In this document: piece by piece, positions 10,633 through 22,344 of the stretch | Layout: every line of letters starts with the position of its first letter | How positions within the stretch are numbered: the stretch's first letter is position 1 | Assembly (NCBI GenBank): GCA_024760905.1 | Contig: CM045745.1 | Location: forward strand, 2,008,501-2,072,500 | DNA length: 64,000 nt | Direction: 5' to 3' | Origin: Plotosus lineatus | Lineage: Eukaryota; Chordata; Actinopteri; Siluriformes; Plotosidae | Made by a program: the position numbers and the translations under genes | The notes under the pieces: model-generated | Database searches by the model: none | Told to the model about the DNA's origin: nothing | The model's input: only the letters and a program-made list of their open reading frames with translations

Positions 10633-12575
10633 TGAAAGGTTGCACAATATTCCACTAAAAGAAAGGAGACTTGACAAATCCTAAAAATGACCGCCCTCTT
10701 ACCTGCCTGAAGACTATGGAGAAAATCTTTGCAGGGCGTTTGACAAATCTCGTGTCATCCTATTGTTCCTCCAATTAAATTATTTACCCGGAGCAAAAGG
10801 AAGCCAGAAAAGGATGTTGGGGATGCAAGGATCAGTTATTAGTCCAGAAAATGATACTTGATGAGGCTAAAACTTACCACCACAACCTCTCAATGTGCCT
10901 GATTGACTCCAAAAATGCATACGACTCTGTCACTCGTGAATGCATTCTGAAGTCTTTGCAATGACTTTAATGAGTTTCAAGTCTTTAATTAGTTGCTGGT
11001 CAACCCAGCTTGAGATGTCCTTGCAAGGTCAGGTTAAGACTTCAGAACCTATTTCAATTAAGAGAGGAATATTCCAGGGGGAATTCATTTAGTCATCTGC
11101 TTTTTTTTTGTCACTTAATCCCTTGAGGTTTTTTGCTCTATGAGGAGGAAGGTTATCATCCAGGACCTCCACAGCACAGATCAACAACACATCTTACTCA
11201 TCTCCTGTAACATTCTTCATTTAAAATGTGGAAAGGCATTGAATCAATGAGTGTCATGGAAGAGGAGTGATTGCGCATGATTGGCCAATCGTACACCTAT
11301 ATGGGGATGCAAGTTCGAGACAAGCTCCAGAATACCCACATAAAAGACAAACTTCGAGCTGAGTACAAATCTCGTCTAAAAAAGATCTGGAGTTCGGAGC
11401 TAAATGCTAGAAACAAGGTCAAAGCCACAAATACTGACGCAGTGCCTGTCCTTTCTTATGTCCTTTCTTATGTCTTTTGGTGTTGTTGATTGGACAAAGT
11501 AAACATCATTAGTTTTGATCATGTCTGACCACCGAGCTCACCACCCTCGTTCCTCTGTCAATCTTTCATATTCATCAATCAATTCCGGGGGACGAGGTTT
11601 GATGAATGTGGAGGCACTTCATGATTGTATTTTATTGTGTACTTTTGCACATATTTATTTATCTGATGATCCTCTTGTGAAGCATATCAAGACCCGCGAT
11701 GAAAGCGAATACTTCCATCGTTATCTTAAAACCCGCCAAGACTGCTGGACAGAATCTCAACGGCAATGTTGATTTTGTCGACTGCAAAGTACTGCTGGAT
11801 GATACATCTATTTGTGTCAACCAGGTGGTCTTTCATAAAATCTGCTCAGAGTCGTCATTTCAAGGAACAACTGTCTGGAAAAATACTACATCGTGTTTAT
11901 ATGCAGTGTGTTGGGCAGAACAGTAATCCTTCGGATTCCTTTGCTTGGTGAAGTCGGTTGGTCTGAAAAGTGAAACTGAGGGCTTTATTTTTGCTGCTCA
12001 GGACCAGTCACTTCCAACACGCAATCGTCAACATCAGATTATAAGATAAAATGTCGTTTGTGTAGTGAATTTAGTGAAACTGTCCAACACCGGTTGTCCT
12101 GTTTTGGCACAAACATCTTATCTGAAAAGACATGATGGCATGGCATGTTTGTTTTATTATCATCGTCATGGTAATTTCAAGCTTCTTTGGAATTGGCCCA
12201 TATGCAGACTCAGGAGAACTGAAGCCAACAAAACCTGATCGTGTCCTTTTTGATAATTCCAATGGAATTATTATTATTGAATTTTCTCTCCCTTTTGACA
12301 CCAATGTGATTGAAAAGATTCAGGAGAAGCATGCAAAATATGCGGACCTCGCCTTTAAAATGTCTCGCTTGTATCCAAAGTACAAAGTACAAAGTACATA
12401 GCACAGACCAAGAGTGTGCCTGGATTTGCTATACCAGGAGCACAACCTTCTGATAGTCTGGGCAATGCAGAAGGCTGCAGTGTTGGGGAGTCTCCATGGC
12501 CTCCGCAAAGTTCTTGGTGGGTTTGACGAGGCATTGCTTCATGGGAGAAGTCCCATTCGCTGTCTGGGCTTTATT
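10633..12575 (+). mobile_element. Dong/R4-clade LINE, 3' half (broken)
   Basis: The start overlaps in sequence with the end of the minus-strand element at 52320-53795 (a shared stretch around GAGACTTGACA), so these are two halves of one family. RT motifs are NDRPLTCLKTMEKIFAGRL (10680-10740), GCWGCKDQLLVQKMIL (10820-10860) and LSMCLIDSKNAYDSVTRE (10890-10940). The C-terminal domain at 12220-12400 (KPDRVLFDN, FSLPFDTNVIEK) is of the restriction-like endonuclease type that characterises R2/R4-like LINEs. A run of stops between makes it inactive. The 3' end abuts an AAT repeat, as expected for Dong-type target choice. Confidence 0.7.
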
Positions 12576-12578
12576 GTA

Positions 12579-12625
<47 letters not shown>

Positions 12626-12628
12626 TAA
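12576..12628. repeat. (AAT)n microsatellite at Dong 3' end
   Basis: Fifteen or more AAT units with one interruption near the right end. It lies between two oppositely oriented Dong-like 3' ends. Confidence 0.9.
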
Positions 12629-12745
12629 TAGAACTTTACGGAGAATATGGAGACTCCCAACACTGCAGCCTTCAGCATTGTCCAGACTGCCAGAATGGCT
12701 GGGCTCTCAGTAGCAAACCCAGGCACACTCTTGATCTGTCTGTCA
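12629..12745 (-). mobile_element. Dong/R4 LINE 3' tail, inverted copy
   Basis: This is the approximate reverse complement of 12393-12513. For example, the segment with GAGACTCCCAACACTGCAGC here pairs with CTGCAGTGTTGGGGAGTCTC there. Two tails of the same family therefore face each other across the AAT repeat. Confidence 0.75.
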
Positions 12746-12749
12746 ATCA

Positions 12750-13122
12750 TTATAACAACAACAAAAACAACAACTTCTACTACTACTACTACTACTACTC
12801 CTACTACTACTAATAATAATAATCGTCATTAGTAGTTGTAGTCATAGTATTTTTACAATGTTGTTTTGCCATCTAAATCCGAATCGGGACGAATGGGGGC
12901 TGGAGCCTATCTGAGCCAACTGTGTGCGAAGGCACATCGCAGGACCAAATAAGAAACAAACATACAAAACCATTTACAATGAAGGGCAATTTGAAACAGT
13001 CAAACAGCCTGATATGTATTTGGATTTTGGGTGGAAACTAGAACTCGCAGAGAAGTCAGAGCACGGAGCTCACCAAGTCTGGGACTTGAACCCAGGATCT
13101 TCTTGTGGGAGGTTTACATGCA

Positions 13123-13164
<42 letters not shown>

Positions 13165-13170
13165 GCCTAA
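12750..13170. repeat. Simple repeats and a decayed SINE-like fragment
   Basis: There are ACA, CTA and AAT runs at 12752-12825 and an ATT run at 13118-13163. Between them, GGGGGCTGGAGCCTATCTGAG (12894-12914) and ACTTGAACCCAGGATCTTC (13083-13101) look like the body and the B-box side of a tRNA-like SINE. Confidence 0.5.
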
Positions 13171-13373
13171 AACCAAATTTCAGTGTGGTCTGACTGTGAT
13201 ATAGCTGTTCATGCATGCAAAGTTGGGCATGATTGACATAAAAGATTCATATCTGAATATTATGTATTAATATTTGAGTTTGGTAAATGTGTTGAATATG
13301 TGAGCGGTCCCAGACAGAGTGTGCCATACCAGTATCTTCAACACTCCACTCTGTTGGTGATTCGCGTCAGTGC

Positions 13374-14430
13374 CTTTTACAAGCAGAAAGATTGCATCAT
13401 CGAGCATGTTCAAGGTTATATTTGATACTGCATTTGATATTTGATGAGAGAATTTGATTAAAATGTATCTATTTGAAATTATTTTGCTTGAATTTAATTT
13501 ATTGGAAATTAATGTTGATTTTTTTTTATAAATTTAATATTATTTTACATTGTTATGTTTATAATACTTGATTTACGGGTGTTTTATGAGATAAGGTAAT
13601 ATAGTATTTATGGATGTATACGTCACTGGAATGTACAGTAACAATTTATGTTTTGTTTTTTTCACCTTACATGGCGCAATGACGAACTAAAACATAAGTT
13701 GGGGAGCGACTGTATTAACTACTTTGAGGACTCCCTCTCGTAGACCACACAGAAACAGAAAAATGTATGTGTCTCAATTTATACACTTTCAAAAAAGTAT
13801 TTCAGCTGGAAAAATTTCTGCCATGACATCCGTTGCATGCGTGTGATTACTACTGACAAGAAATATCTTGTGCTAATCAAAATAAATAAATGATAAAAAC
13901 AAATACATTCAACATATTTATAAATGCCATCTGGAAGGCAAGAGTTGAGCTGGGTTCAAGAAATAATTAACCAACTGTCCTTTAAGTCAAGCCTAAAACT
14001 TTACTGATTTCTATCTAACATTACACAAGTGCCACTGAACTCTACACGAGTTAACGAGGAAAAATTGCCAGATTGTTGAAAGAACAATTTGATTTGGTAT
14101 TCCATGATAAGCAGCCATGCATACTCAGTTAAACAAAGAGAGTTGTAAAATGAATGAAAACCTGAATCCAGAAAAGAAAGAAAACTCTCCACTCTGCTGG
14201 TGATTCGCATCAGTGCAGGCTGAGTACTAAACAAGTATTCAACGGCGCCATTGCTCACTTGAAAGACCGGAGGTCCGGATAACCCATGCTTTGTCTAAAG
14301 CACAAGCAAGTGAACTACTTTCGGTGGAGCACCTCACATATTGTAAGCGTTGATTGGCTGTTTTAAGCTTAATGTAAAGTGACTCGGATCAGCTTCATGT
14401 AACGTGACCATCCGTCGACCATCGGAACCT
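13374..14430. repeat. Tandem 1,058-bp unit, copy A
   Basis: This is the first full copy of an AT-rich unit repeated head-to-tail. The same sequence recurs 1,058 bases downstream, nearly base for base. Inside are the phrase CATAAGTTGGGGAGCGACTG and a near-palindrome GACCGGAGGTCCGG. A minus-strand frame of 85 residues (14258-14001) is identical in copies A and B, but it has no motif and I do not call it a gene. A remnant of a preceding copy lies at 13340-13373. Confidence 0.9.
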
Positions 14431-15488
14431 TTTACAAGCAGAAAGATTGCATCATAGAGCATGTTAAAGGTTATATTTGATACTGCATTTGATATTTGAT
14501 GAGAGAATTTGATTAAAATGTATCTATTTGAAATTATTTTGCTTGAATTTAATTTATTGGAAATTAATGTTGATTTTTTTTTATAAATTTAATATTATTT
14601 TACATTGTTATGTTTATAATACTTGATTTACGGGTGTTTTATGAGATAAGGTAATATAGTATTTATGGATGTATACGTCACTGGAATGTACAGTAACAAT
14701 TTATGGGTTTTTTTTCACCTTACATTCGGCCATCCGGAACCGAACTAAAACATAAGTTGGGGAGCGACTGTATTAACTACTTTGAGGACTCCCTCTCGTA
14801 GACCACACAGAAACAGAAAAATGTATGTGTCTCAATTTATACACTTTCAAAAAAGTATTTCAGCTGGAAAAATTTCTGCCATGACATCCGTTGCATGCGT
14901 GTGATTACTACTGACAAGAAATATCTTGTGCTAATCAAAATAAATAAATGATAAAAACAAATACATTCAACATATTTATAAATGCCATCTGGAAGGCAAG
15001 AGTTGAGCTGGGCTCAAGAAATAATTAACCAACTGTCCTTTAAGTCAAGCCTAAAAGTTTACTGATTTCTATCTAACATTACACAAGTGCCACTGAACTC
15101 TACACGAGTTAACGAGGAAAAATTGCCCGATTGTTGAAAGAACAATTTGATTTGGTATTCCATGATAAGCAGCCATGCATACTCAGTTAAACAAAGAGAG
15201 TTGTAAAATGAATGAAAACCTGAATCCAGAAAAGAAAGAAAACTCTCCACTCTGCTGGTGATTCGCATCAGTGCAGGCTGAGTACTAAACAAGTATTCAA
15301 CGGCGCCATTGCTCACTTGAAAGACCGGAAGTCCGGATAACCCGTGCTTTGTCTAAAGCACAAGCAAGTGAACTACTTTCGGTGGAGCACCTCACATATT
15401 GTAAGCCTTGATTGGCTGTTTTAAGCTTAATGTAAAGTGACTCGGATCAGCTTCATGTAACGTGACCATCCGTCGACCATCGGAACCT
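14431..15488. repeat. Tandem 1,058-bp unit, copy B
   Basis: Almost identical to copy A. Visible differences are the promoter-like phrase around 14715-14745 (CATTCGGCCATCCGGAACC here, CATGGCGCAATGACG in copy A) and single bases. The right-hand third of this copy (from 15173) is also present in inverted form at 51360-51680. Confidence 0.9.
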
Positions 15489-16350
15489 TTTACAAGCAGA
15501 AAGATTGCATCATAGAGCATGTTAAAGGTTATATTTGATACTGCATTTGATATTTGATGAGAGAATTTGATTAAAATTTATCTATTTGAAATTACTTTGC
15601 TTGAATTTAATTTATTTGAAATTAATGTTGATTTTTTGATATATTGAATATTATTTTACATTGTTATGTTTATTAATACTTGATTTACGGGTGTTTTATG
15701 AGATATGGCAATAGTATTTATGGATGTATAGTACAGTATGAACGTCATACGTCACTGGAATGTACAGTAACAACTTACATTTTTTGTTCACCTTACATTT
15801 GGCCATCCGGAACCGAACTAAAACATAAGTTGGGGAGCGACTGTATTAACTGCTTTGAGTACTTCCTCTCGTCGACCATACAGAAATAGAAAAATGTATA
15901 TGTCTTAATTTATACACTTTCATAAAAAGTATTTCAGCTGGAAAAATTCCTGCCATGACATCCGTTGCATGCGTGTGATTACTACTGACAAGAAATATCT
16001 TGTGCTAATCAAAATAAATAAGTGATAAAAACACTATACATTCAACATATTTATAAATGCCATCTGGAAGTATAGATAGGCAAGAGTTGAGCTGGGCTCA
16101 AGAAATAATTAACCAACTGTCCTTTAAGTCAAGCCTAAAACTTTACTGATTTCTATCTAACATTACTCAAGTGCCACTGAACTCTACACAAAGGGTTAAC
16201 GATAAAAATTGCCCGAGTGTTTAAAGAAAAATTTGAATTGGTATTCCATGATAAGCAGCTATTGTTCGCACTGTTGCCCCACAGCAAGAAGGTTCTTGGC
16301 CGAAGTTTGAAGGCTGACTGAGGATTTAATGCGCAGTGGTACAGATATTC
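15489..16350. repeat. Tandem 1,058-bp unit, copy C (diverged, truncated)
   Basis: This copy is more diverged than A and B: an altered AT-rich part at 15620-15660, an extra GTACAGTATGAACGTCATAC stretch near 15730, and extra bases at 16022 and 16070. It ends where the unit turns into GCAGCTATTGTTCGCACTG. The inverted copy at 50498-51360 shares these same changes, so it derives from copy C. Confidence 0.88.
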
Positions 16351-16354
16351 CATT

Positions 16355-16615
16355 CAATCCAATTCAGTTTTATTTATTCGGCCCTTTTTACAATTGACAT
16401 TGTCACAAAGCAGCTTTGCACAGTAAAAGTCGGGCTTACAAAGTATAAAGGAATTTAAACATTTCCTATCATCCCCACACTTCCCTAATGACGCTTGTGG
16501 CGATGGTGGCAAAGAAAAACAACCTCGGTAGATGGGAGGAAAAAACCTTGAGAGGAACCAGGCCCAAAAACGAAAAACATGCTCATCTGGGTGGAACCAT
16601 AAAATTACAAACAAT
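16355..16615. repeat. Common fish dispersed repeat
   Basis: Phrases such as CATTGTCACAAAGCAGCTTT and ACCTTGAGAGGAACCAG are typical of a repeat I know from many teleost genomes. Its class is uncertain. The reading frames across it (86 residues minus, 62 residues plus) come from the repeat. Confidence 0.6.
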
Positions 16616-16631
16616 ATACGAGAAATTCATT

Positions 16632-16905
16632 ACTATCCAAAATGTCGTCGCCAAGTCGTCAAGAGGTCCAATATAATGAGTTGGAAAATGAATACGATGT
16701 CGCTGGAGAAATTCGGCAAACAGGGCTGGGCCAAATCAATTGGGGTCTTCCTGAAAAAGTTGGAGAACTCAAGAGTCATTAGCATTAACTCAGAAGATGA
16801 TCTGGAAGTACGAAGGAATGAAAGAGATGATCGTGATTTTTCAGGCAGAGCAAACCGAAATGCATCAAGCCATAGTTACAATACAAGATAGAACGTAGTC
16901 AGATA
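16632..16905 (+). pseudogene. ORF1-like coiled-coil fragment (LINE-associated?)
   Basis: A reading frame with SSPSRQEVQYNELENEYDV, or in another frame NTMSLEKFGKQGW, continues to a charged tail (EDDLEVRRNERDDRDF). A paralogue lies at 20040-20345 and an inverted copy at 50320-49950. The charged heptad-like pattern resembles an L1/Tx1-type ORF1 coiled coil. That is an inference from pattern alone, since no RRM or zinc knuckle is visible. Frame changes between copies show decay. Confidence 0.35.
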
Positions 16906-17004
16906 AGTGTTTCAACCAATGTCTTTTTACCACTGGGAGCAAACCTGGTTAAAATTAGTGAATATACTCAGAAAAAGATGAAAGCCCTTTGAAAGAACTG
17001 CCGT

Positions 17005-18394
17005 TTCTTCCTTTTCCCTTCAGGGGTCACCACAAGGAATCATCTGCCTCCATCTCACCCGATCCTCTGCATCTTTTTTTCTTACCCTAACTGCCTTCAT
17101 GGCCTCCTTCACCACGTTCATGAATCGTTTCTTTGGTCTTCCTCTCGGCCTTCTGCCTGGTCCTTCCAACCTCAGCATCCGACGAAATTTCCTCACTCTC
17201 TCTCCTCTGTCCATGTCCAAACTCTGCTCCCTGTCACCTCACCGTTCTTGTCATTCATTCACATCTATTTTGTCTTACTGAGGCCTAACCTTTATTCCTC
17301 TACTTTCTCGGTCATACCTCCACCTCTCTCACATTTCCTGCACTTGTTCTCTGCTCGAACTGCAGATCACAAATGTCATCTGCATACATCAGAGTCCATG
17401 GAGATTCTGGCCTCACCTCGTCTGTCAACCTGTCAATCACCATAGCAAACAAGAAGAGGCTGAGAGCTGAGCCTGAAAGCAGTCCCGCCTCCACCTTGAA
17501 TTCTTCGGGAAGACACCTCACCACTGTCTTATGTCTCTTAGACATGTCCTGCACCACTCCGACATAATTTTCTGTCACTTTCTCATACAATACCACAGTT
17601 CCTCTCTCAGCATCCCGTCATATGCTTTCTCCAGATACACACAGGCACAATGCAGTTCTTTCTGACCTTCTGTGGACTTCTCCATTAAAATCTTCAAGGC
17701 GAACACTGCATCAATGGTCCTTTTTCTTGGCATGAAACCAAACTGTTGTTCACAAATGCTGACCTCGGCCTCTGTCTTGCTTCCACATTCTTTCCCATCA
17801 CTTCATCGATTGGCTCATCAACTTTATCCCTCTGTCGTTGCCACAACTCTGCACATCTCCCTTGTTCTTAAACCTGTACACTTCTCCTCCATTTCTTTGG
17901 CACCCTCTCACTCTCGAAGACCTTGTTGAATGTTCTTGTCAGGAAATCCACTGCTTCCTCTCCGAGACATTTCCATACCTCCACCGGTCTGTCATCAGGG
18001 CCAACTGCCTTTCCACTCTTCATCCTCTTCAATGCCCTCCTCACTTCTCCCTTACTAATCTTTGCTACTTCCTGGTTCTCAACGGTCACCTCTTCTCCTC
18101 TTTTTTCTCTCTCATTTTCCTCATTTCATGAGAATGGACTCTTTCCATCGTCCCAGCACACTTCTTTCATCAGTCAATACGTTTCCCTCTCGGTCCTTAA
18201 TCACTTGAACTTGCTGAAAATACTTCCCATCTCTATTTCTCTACTGTGCCAACCTGTATAAATCATTTTCTCCCTCTTTACGGTCCAACAGAGCACGCAA
18301 GTATGATGATACGCCCTCTGTTTGCCCTTTGATACCGCTTCCTCCGCCGCACGCTGTTTCCCTGTACTCCTGTTTGCTCTCTTCGGTCTTCCCA

Positions 18395-18397
<3 letters not shown>
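17005..18397 (-). mobile_element. RTE-like LINE family A, copy A2 (internally deleted)
   Basis: Read on the minus strand, the coding pieces are a linker and RT start at 18089-17868 (ISKGEVRRALKRMKSGKAVG, VEVWKCLGEEAVDFL) and an RT palm region at 17596-17312. The palm reads YADDICDLQ, retaining the YADD/FADD catalytic pair. The C-terminal end is at 17220-17020 (GRRPRGRPKKRFM, RVRWRQMIPCGDP). The endonuclease is absent. Stops and deletions occur throughout. It lies in the left arm of the inverted duplication at the place where the right arm has the longer copy at 46620-49440. Confidence 0.82.

Positions 18398-18465
<68 letters not shown>
18398..18465. repeat. (TA)n followed by poly-T
   Basis: About 19 TA units, then about 31 thymines. 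It marks the junction between LINE copy A2 and the unique part of the arm. Confidence 0.95.
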
Positions 18466-18466
<1 letters not shown>

Positions 18467-19361
18467 TAAATGTTTATTTTTGCATCACAGGTGGAACTGC
18501 TTTTGTTGTTGTTGGAAAGTTATCTTCAGGAGCATGTATTCCACAATGGGCCTTCGTCATTAGGTAAGAAGCTGCTTATCAAATATGCCCGTATGTAGTG
18601 CAGATTGACGAGACATCTGCCTGGATGGTTGGTGGCCTTGGAAATGAAGATTGATGCTGATTTAAGAATAGTTAATTTATTGCATTTTTAAAGAGATTTT
18701 TAAAAAGGTTTTTAGGTTTGCTCTTATTATTCCCTATGCCAAGTGGTTTTCTGTGCTTTCGACTGGTCTGTGAGGATATGATGAATGCAATAGTTAAAAT
18801 CATTGCTCATTGTCGAGAGAGAGAGAGATCGAGAGATAGAGACAGAAAGAGAGAGACAGAGGGATGTGATTCAAAAATGTCTCAAATCTCTGGTTCCATA
18901 TCCCAAGATATATGAGGCTCAAGTCACAGGTGTTCTTTAATTATTGGCATGTATATTGGCATAGTGTCAATAATTGTTTCTTGTTTAAAAATAAAGTATC
19001 CAGAGAATTTTGAAACAAGCTGTCTAATTTAAGCCTACATAGTTTTTGTGTGAATCCAGTCAGTAATAATGGAGTCGTGGAACTTTAAACTCTCATGACT
19101 GTGGCATTATGATTCTGAAAATGGGTGAGAAAAAAAGCTAACCCTGCAGAGTTCATGATGGCATACAGTTTCACTGAGCAAAATTTTGTGCAATTCTGTC
19201 ATGGAACAGTTGTACATTTTTGCAGTTATGACATTTCATATGATACGTTCAGAGCCAACTGAACCAGAAAGCCCAATTTTGGATTTTCGAACCATAAACA
19301 GAATAATGATGAGGCGTCCTGTGAGGCGTCGGATGGTGGCCCAGAACCTTTTTGAGAACCA
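18466..19361. other. Arm segment without gene; GA-rich microsatellite inside
   Basis: This segment is present in inverted form at 45558-46440. It contains a GA-rich simple repeat (18814-18860). The 82-residue frame at 19186-19434 is conserved in the right arm only because the whole segment is duplicated. I see no protein family in it. Confidence 0.6.
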
Positions 19362-19429
19362 GGATAGTGGTGGTCTCGTGGTGAAGGGAGCTGGATCGCT
19401 GATCCTAAGTTTGGGGGTTCGAGTCCCAT
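19362..19429 (+). mobile_element. SINE-A tRNA-like head, truncated
   Basis: The A-box-like TGGTCTCGTGG and B-box-like GGGTTCGAGTCCC are present at the right spacing for a tRNA-type promoter. The SINE body and tail are missing here. In the right arm the same SINE is complete (45258-45557), so this copy lost about 0.6 kb. Confidence 0.8.
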
Positions 19430-19744
19430 ATTAAATTTTGTTGTAGTAGAATTTTTTTACTTATCTCTATTGAAGCTTCGAAAGACAACAAAAAGCTGCA
19501 AAATGACTTAGTGGTAAGCATATCCTCTCCACACCAACGAGCTCCGAGGTTTGAAACCTTGCTGCTTTTGCCATGTTCTTTCAAAGCTTTTATTGAGTTC
19601 AATCATTTTCTCCCACAATCCCTATTGGCTGTACCAAATTTCTCCGACATGTAAGTCTCAATGGTTGTATGTTTGGCCCTTCAGTGGATTGGCGAGCAGT
19701 TTGGGGTGAACCCTGCCTTCGCCATCGGTGTTTGCTGAAATATT

Positions 19745-19793
19745 AATTGGATTCAAAAAGTGTTGGGACACTGTACAAATTGTGAATGAAAAT
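19745..19793 (-). mobile_element. Tc1-like terminal inverted repeat remnant
   Basis: GTGTTGGGACACTGTACAAA matches the terminus of the Tc1-like element at 43165-44545. In the right arm the same terminus continues into that transposon, so the duplication breakpoint lies inside it. Confidence 0.75.
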
Positions 19794-19796
19794 TGA

Positions 19797-19836
19797 ATGC
19801 CTGAATGGGAAAGAACAGTGGAAGCTCGACGAAAGA
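19797..19836 (+). mobile_element. RTE-like family A scrap
   Basis: GGGAAAGAACAGTGGAAGC matches the RT start of family A at 7255. It is about 40 bases of LINE at the edge of the left arm. Confidence 0.5.
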
Positions 19837-20039
19837 GAGTTAATTGACCAGCAGTGAAAAGTCATGTTCACAGTCTGTTAGTGCATATCTGGATCCATTT
19901 AGATCTTCAGCAGCAGGAAGGAAATGGTGGGAACGCGTCGCTTTGCTCTGTGCTGATGTCCCTCCAGCAAAGTTTAACTGCGAGAGATAGGTAAAAGCCC
20001 GATCTAATAGCTTATTATTTATTCGAAACATAATGGGAG

Positions 20040-20345
20040 ATGTAAAGCAATTGAGAAAAGATCAAGAGGATTTAAAAAAAAAAAAAGCTTAAATCATTGA
20101 CAAAGGAATTTGAAAACCGATGGGCCAAAATGATGAAAAAATCCGATATTAGTTCCTCGCCAAGTAGTCAAGAGGTCCAAGATAATGAGTTGGAAAATGA
20201 ATACGATGTCGCTGGAGGAAGTCGGCAAACAGCTTGGTGCTTTGACCTCCCAAGTCAAAACGGTCTCCATGGCAATTGATGATGACACTAATTATAGTTA
20301 TTAGTATAACCTTAAAATACTGGGAGTACCTGACAATCTGACACA
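20040..20345 (+). pseudogene. ORF1-like coiled-coil fragment, paralogue
   Basis: The stretch around MMKKSDISSSPSSQEVQDN and, in another frame, SLEEVGKQLGALTSQVKTV is related to 16632-16905 but is not part of the inverted duplication. The heptad spacing suggests a coiled coil. It is followed by ILGVPDN (20320-20340), which is reminiscent of the conserved start of the RRM in L1/Tx1 ORF1 proteins. The piece is cut by a SINE at about 20347. The role is inferred. Confidence 0.4.
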
Positions 20346-20346
20346 A

Positions 20347-20575
20347 CCTTTTCGCAAGGGACAGAAACACGCCGATGACTTTGCAGTCTACTCTATTCTG
20401 CAATTTTACATGCCTCTCACCGAGACAGTGAGAGACATGGCCCATCTTTGATAGCATAGTTAGCCACACTGGGGGGGCAGGAGGGCAGTGACAACCTTGT
20501 GGAGAATAGTCCTCGAACCCCCAACCTGAGAATCAGCAATCCAGCGCTCTATACCACTCGACCACTACTGGCCCG
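20347..20575 (-). mobile_element. SINE-A, partial
   Basis: The body phrase GACAGTGAGAGACATGGCC and the reversed B-box CGAACCCCCAACC identify the family. The tRNA-like head lies at the right end (20505-20572). The tail is missing at the left. Confidence 0.75.
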
Positions 20576-20639
20576 GTATTTGATAAATGGTTTATAAATC
20601 TTTTCAATAATGTTATCACATGGTGTTGAGAAATGTAAG

Positions 20640-22133
20640 AATTTAACTTTTGATTGTGTGAATAACAGTATACCTGGTTTGTCAAGGATCAAGTGACTTT
20701 AAAGATTATCGCGTATCTCCTCCATTTTCTTCATTTTTATCTGATCCTGTTAATTCTTTTACATCTCAAGAAATAGAAAGTAAAATATTGCTCTTACCCC
20801 CTTATAGATAATAATATATATATAATAGAATAGAATACGCCTCCCTCCCCGTGCATATTCTAAAGTGTGCGATGTCTATCATATCGGAACCTATTGCGAA
20901 CTTGATAAATACATCCATAAGTACTGGAGTATTCCAATCTAATTAAAACGAGCTAAAATAATTCCCATATTTAAAAGGGGGATCCCGGCAACTACCGACC
21001 TATTTCCCTTCTTTCTATTTTTAATCAAATAATTGAAAAGACCATGTATCACAGCCTTAAATCTTTCATTTGTAAACACAATATTCTTTGCTCCTCTCAG
21101 TATGGATTTTGTAAGAATTTGTGTACAGAGCATGCACTTTTAGACATTGTTAACAAAATTCAGTACTCCGCGTGGATAAAACTATACACTTGCGGCATCC
21201 TCATAGATCTACAGAAGGCATTCGATACGGTAAATCACAAAATACTTTTATACAAATTACAACACTATGGCATCCAAGGTATTTTAATTGACTGGTTTCT
21301 TTCATATCTTCCAGAGAGATCTCAAACAATTAAATTCGGAAGTTAGATTTCTCGGAAAGAGCCAGTTGTATGTGGGTCCCTCAAGGGTCCGTCCTTGGCC
21401 CTTGATTGTTCCTTATGTTATTGTTGCTTCCTCAAGGAATCTTGAATTTTTGCTATTTGCTGATGACACTAACCTTCTTTACGCAGACAAATATATTAAA
21501 TCACTGGAATCTATTTTAAACAAAGAGATGGAAAATGTATTTCAATGGCTTATTGCCAACAAATGAACACTGACTATAAAAAAAATCAAATGATGATTCA
21601 GACCACATCAAAAGCATCAGCAATATAACTAAAACGTTGATGTATGTAATAATCCTTCACAAAAACTGGAACAGTTTGAACAAAAAGGATATGTTAAGTA
21701 TTTATTGATTGTGGCGTATTTATCGATTCAAATCTCTCCTGGAAGTTTCATAATGATTACGTAACACTCAAAATAAGTAGAACAATCGGAATTATCTCGC
21801 GTCTACGACACTTTGTTCCCCAGTCAATCCCACGACACATATTGTTATGGTCTGGCGATATGGTAACAAACATCTCGAAAGAATCTGGACATAATTTTGA
21901 TATTACAAAAGCGTGCCCTTTACTTCATCTACTTTGCCACTAATAGAGAACACGCTATTCCATTTATTTTAGTTTCTCACATCCTCCCGTCGAAATGCTT
22001 TATTTTAAAACTATAGGTTAACATGCATTACATGAAGACTTCCGTTGCTCCACCTAAGCATTTACATTTATTTACTTTATCAAATTCTGTTCATCACCAG
22101 ATCCACATCTTCTGGAAACTTTTATTTAAAACC
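20640..22133 (+). mobile_element. CR1-group LINE, RT portion (broken)
   Basis: A linker at 20700-20800 is followed by RT motifs: SQYGFCKNLCTEHALLD (21100-21150), GILIDLQKAFDTVNHKILL (21200-21250) and LLFADDTNLLYADKYIKSLE (21450-21510). The FADD pair is intact, but the frame is shifted at about 21340 and stops occur after 21565. The DLQKAFDTVNH type of palm is typical of the CR1/L2/Crack group. The C-terminal region up to 22130 is only weakly recognisable. It is abutted by a hAT-like element. Confidence 0.72.
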
Positions 22134-22344
22134 CTCTAGACCAAGGGTCACCAACATTTTTGAAACTGCGGGCTACTTCTTGGGTACCAATTAATGCGAG
22201 GGGCTACCAGGTTGATACAAAATTGTGACACAACAATTTGCTCAATTTACTTTTAATTTATTAAATTAATAATTCATGATATTCATCCATGTCAGCTCAC
22301 AAAAATAAATAAATAATTAAAATGTAATCCTCTGAGAGCCTAAT

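Larger units (their letters stand above)
15173..19793. repeat. Left arm of long-range inverted duplication
   Basis: The sequence from the end of tandem copy B through copy C, an ORF1-like piece, a family A LINE, the 18466-19361 segment, a SINE head and a Tc1 end reappears in reverse order and orientation at 44496-51680. Boundaries: at 15173 the match begins with CCATGCATACTCAG, and at 19793 it ends within a Tc1-like terminus. The arms are 4.6 and 7.2 kb because of later insertions and deletions. About 24.7 kb separates them. Confidence 0.88.

Noticed and set aside
12576..12628. CRISPR-like or regularly spaced repeats
   Set aside because: Pure trinucleotide microsatellite; no spacers, and the genome is eukaryotic.
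12414..12713. Poly-asparagine protein
   Set aside because: The Asn run is the AAT microsatellite; the flanks are Dong-like LINE tails in opposite orientations.
14001..14258. Identical 85-residue minus-strand frames at 14001-14258 and 15059-15316 as a duplicated gene
   Set aside because: Identity follows from the tandem DNA repeat. Copy C and the inverted copy do not keep the frame, and no motif is present.
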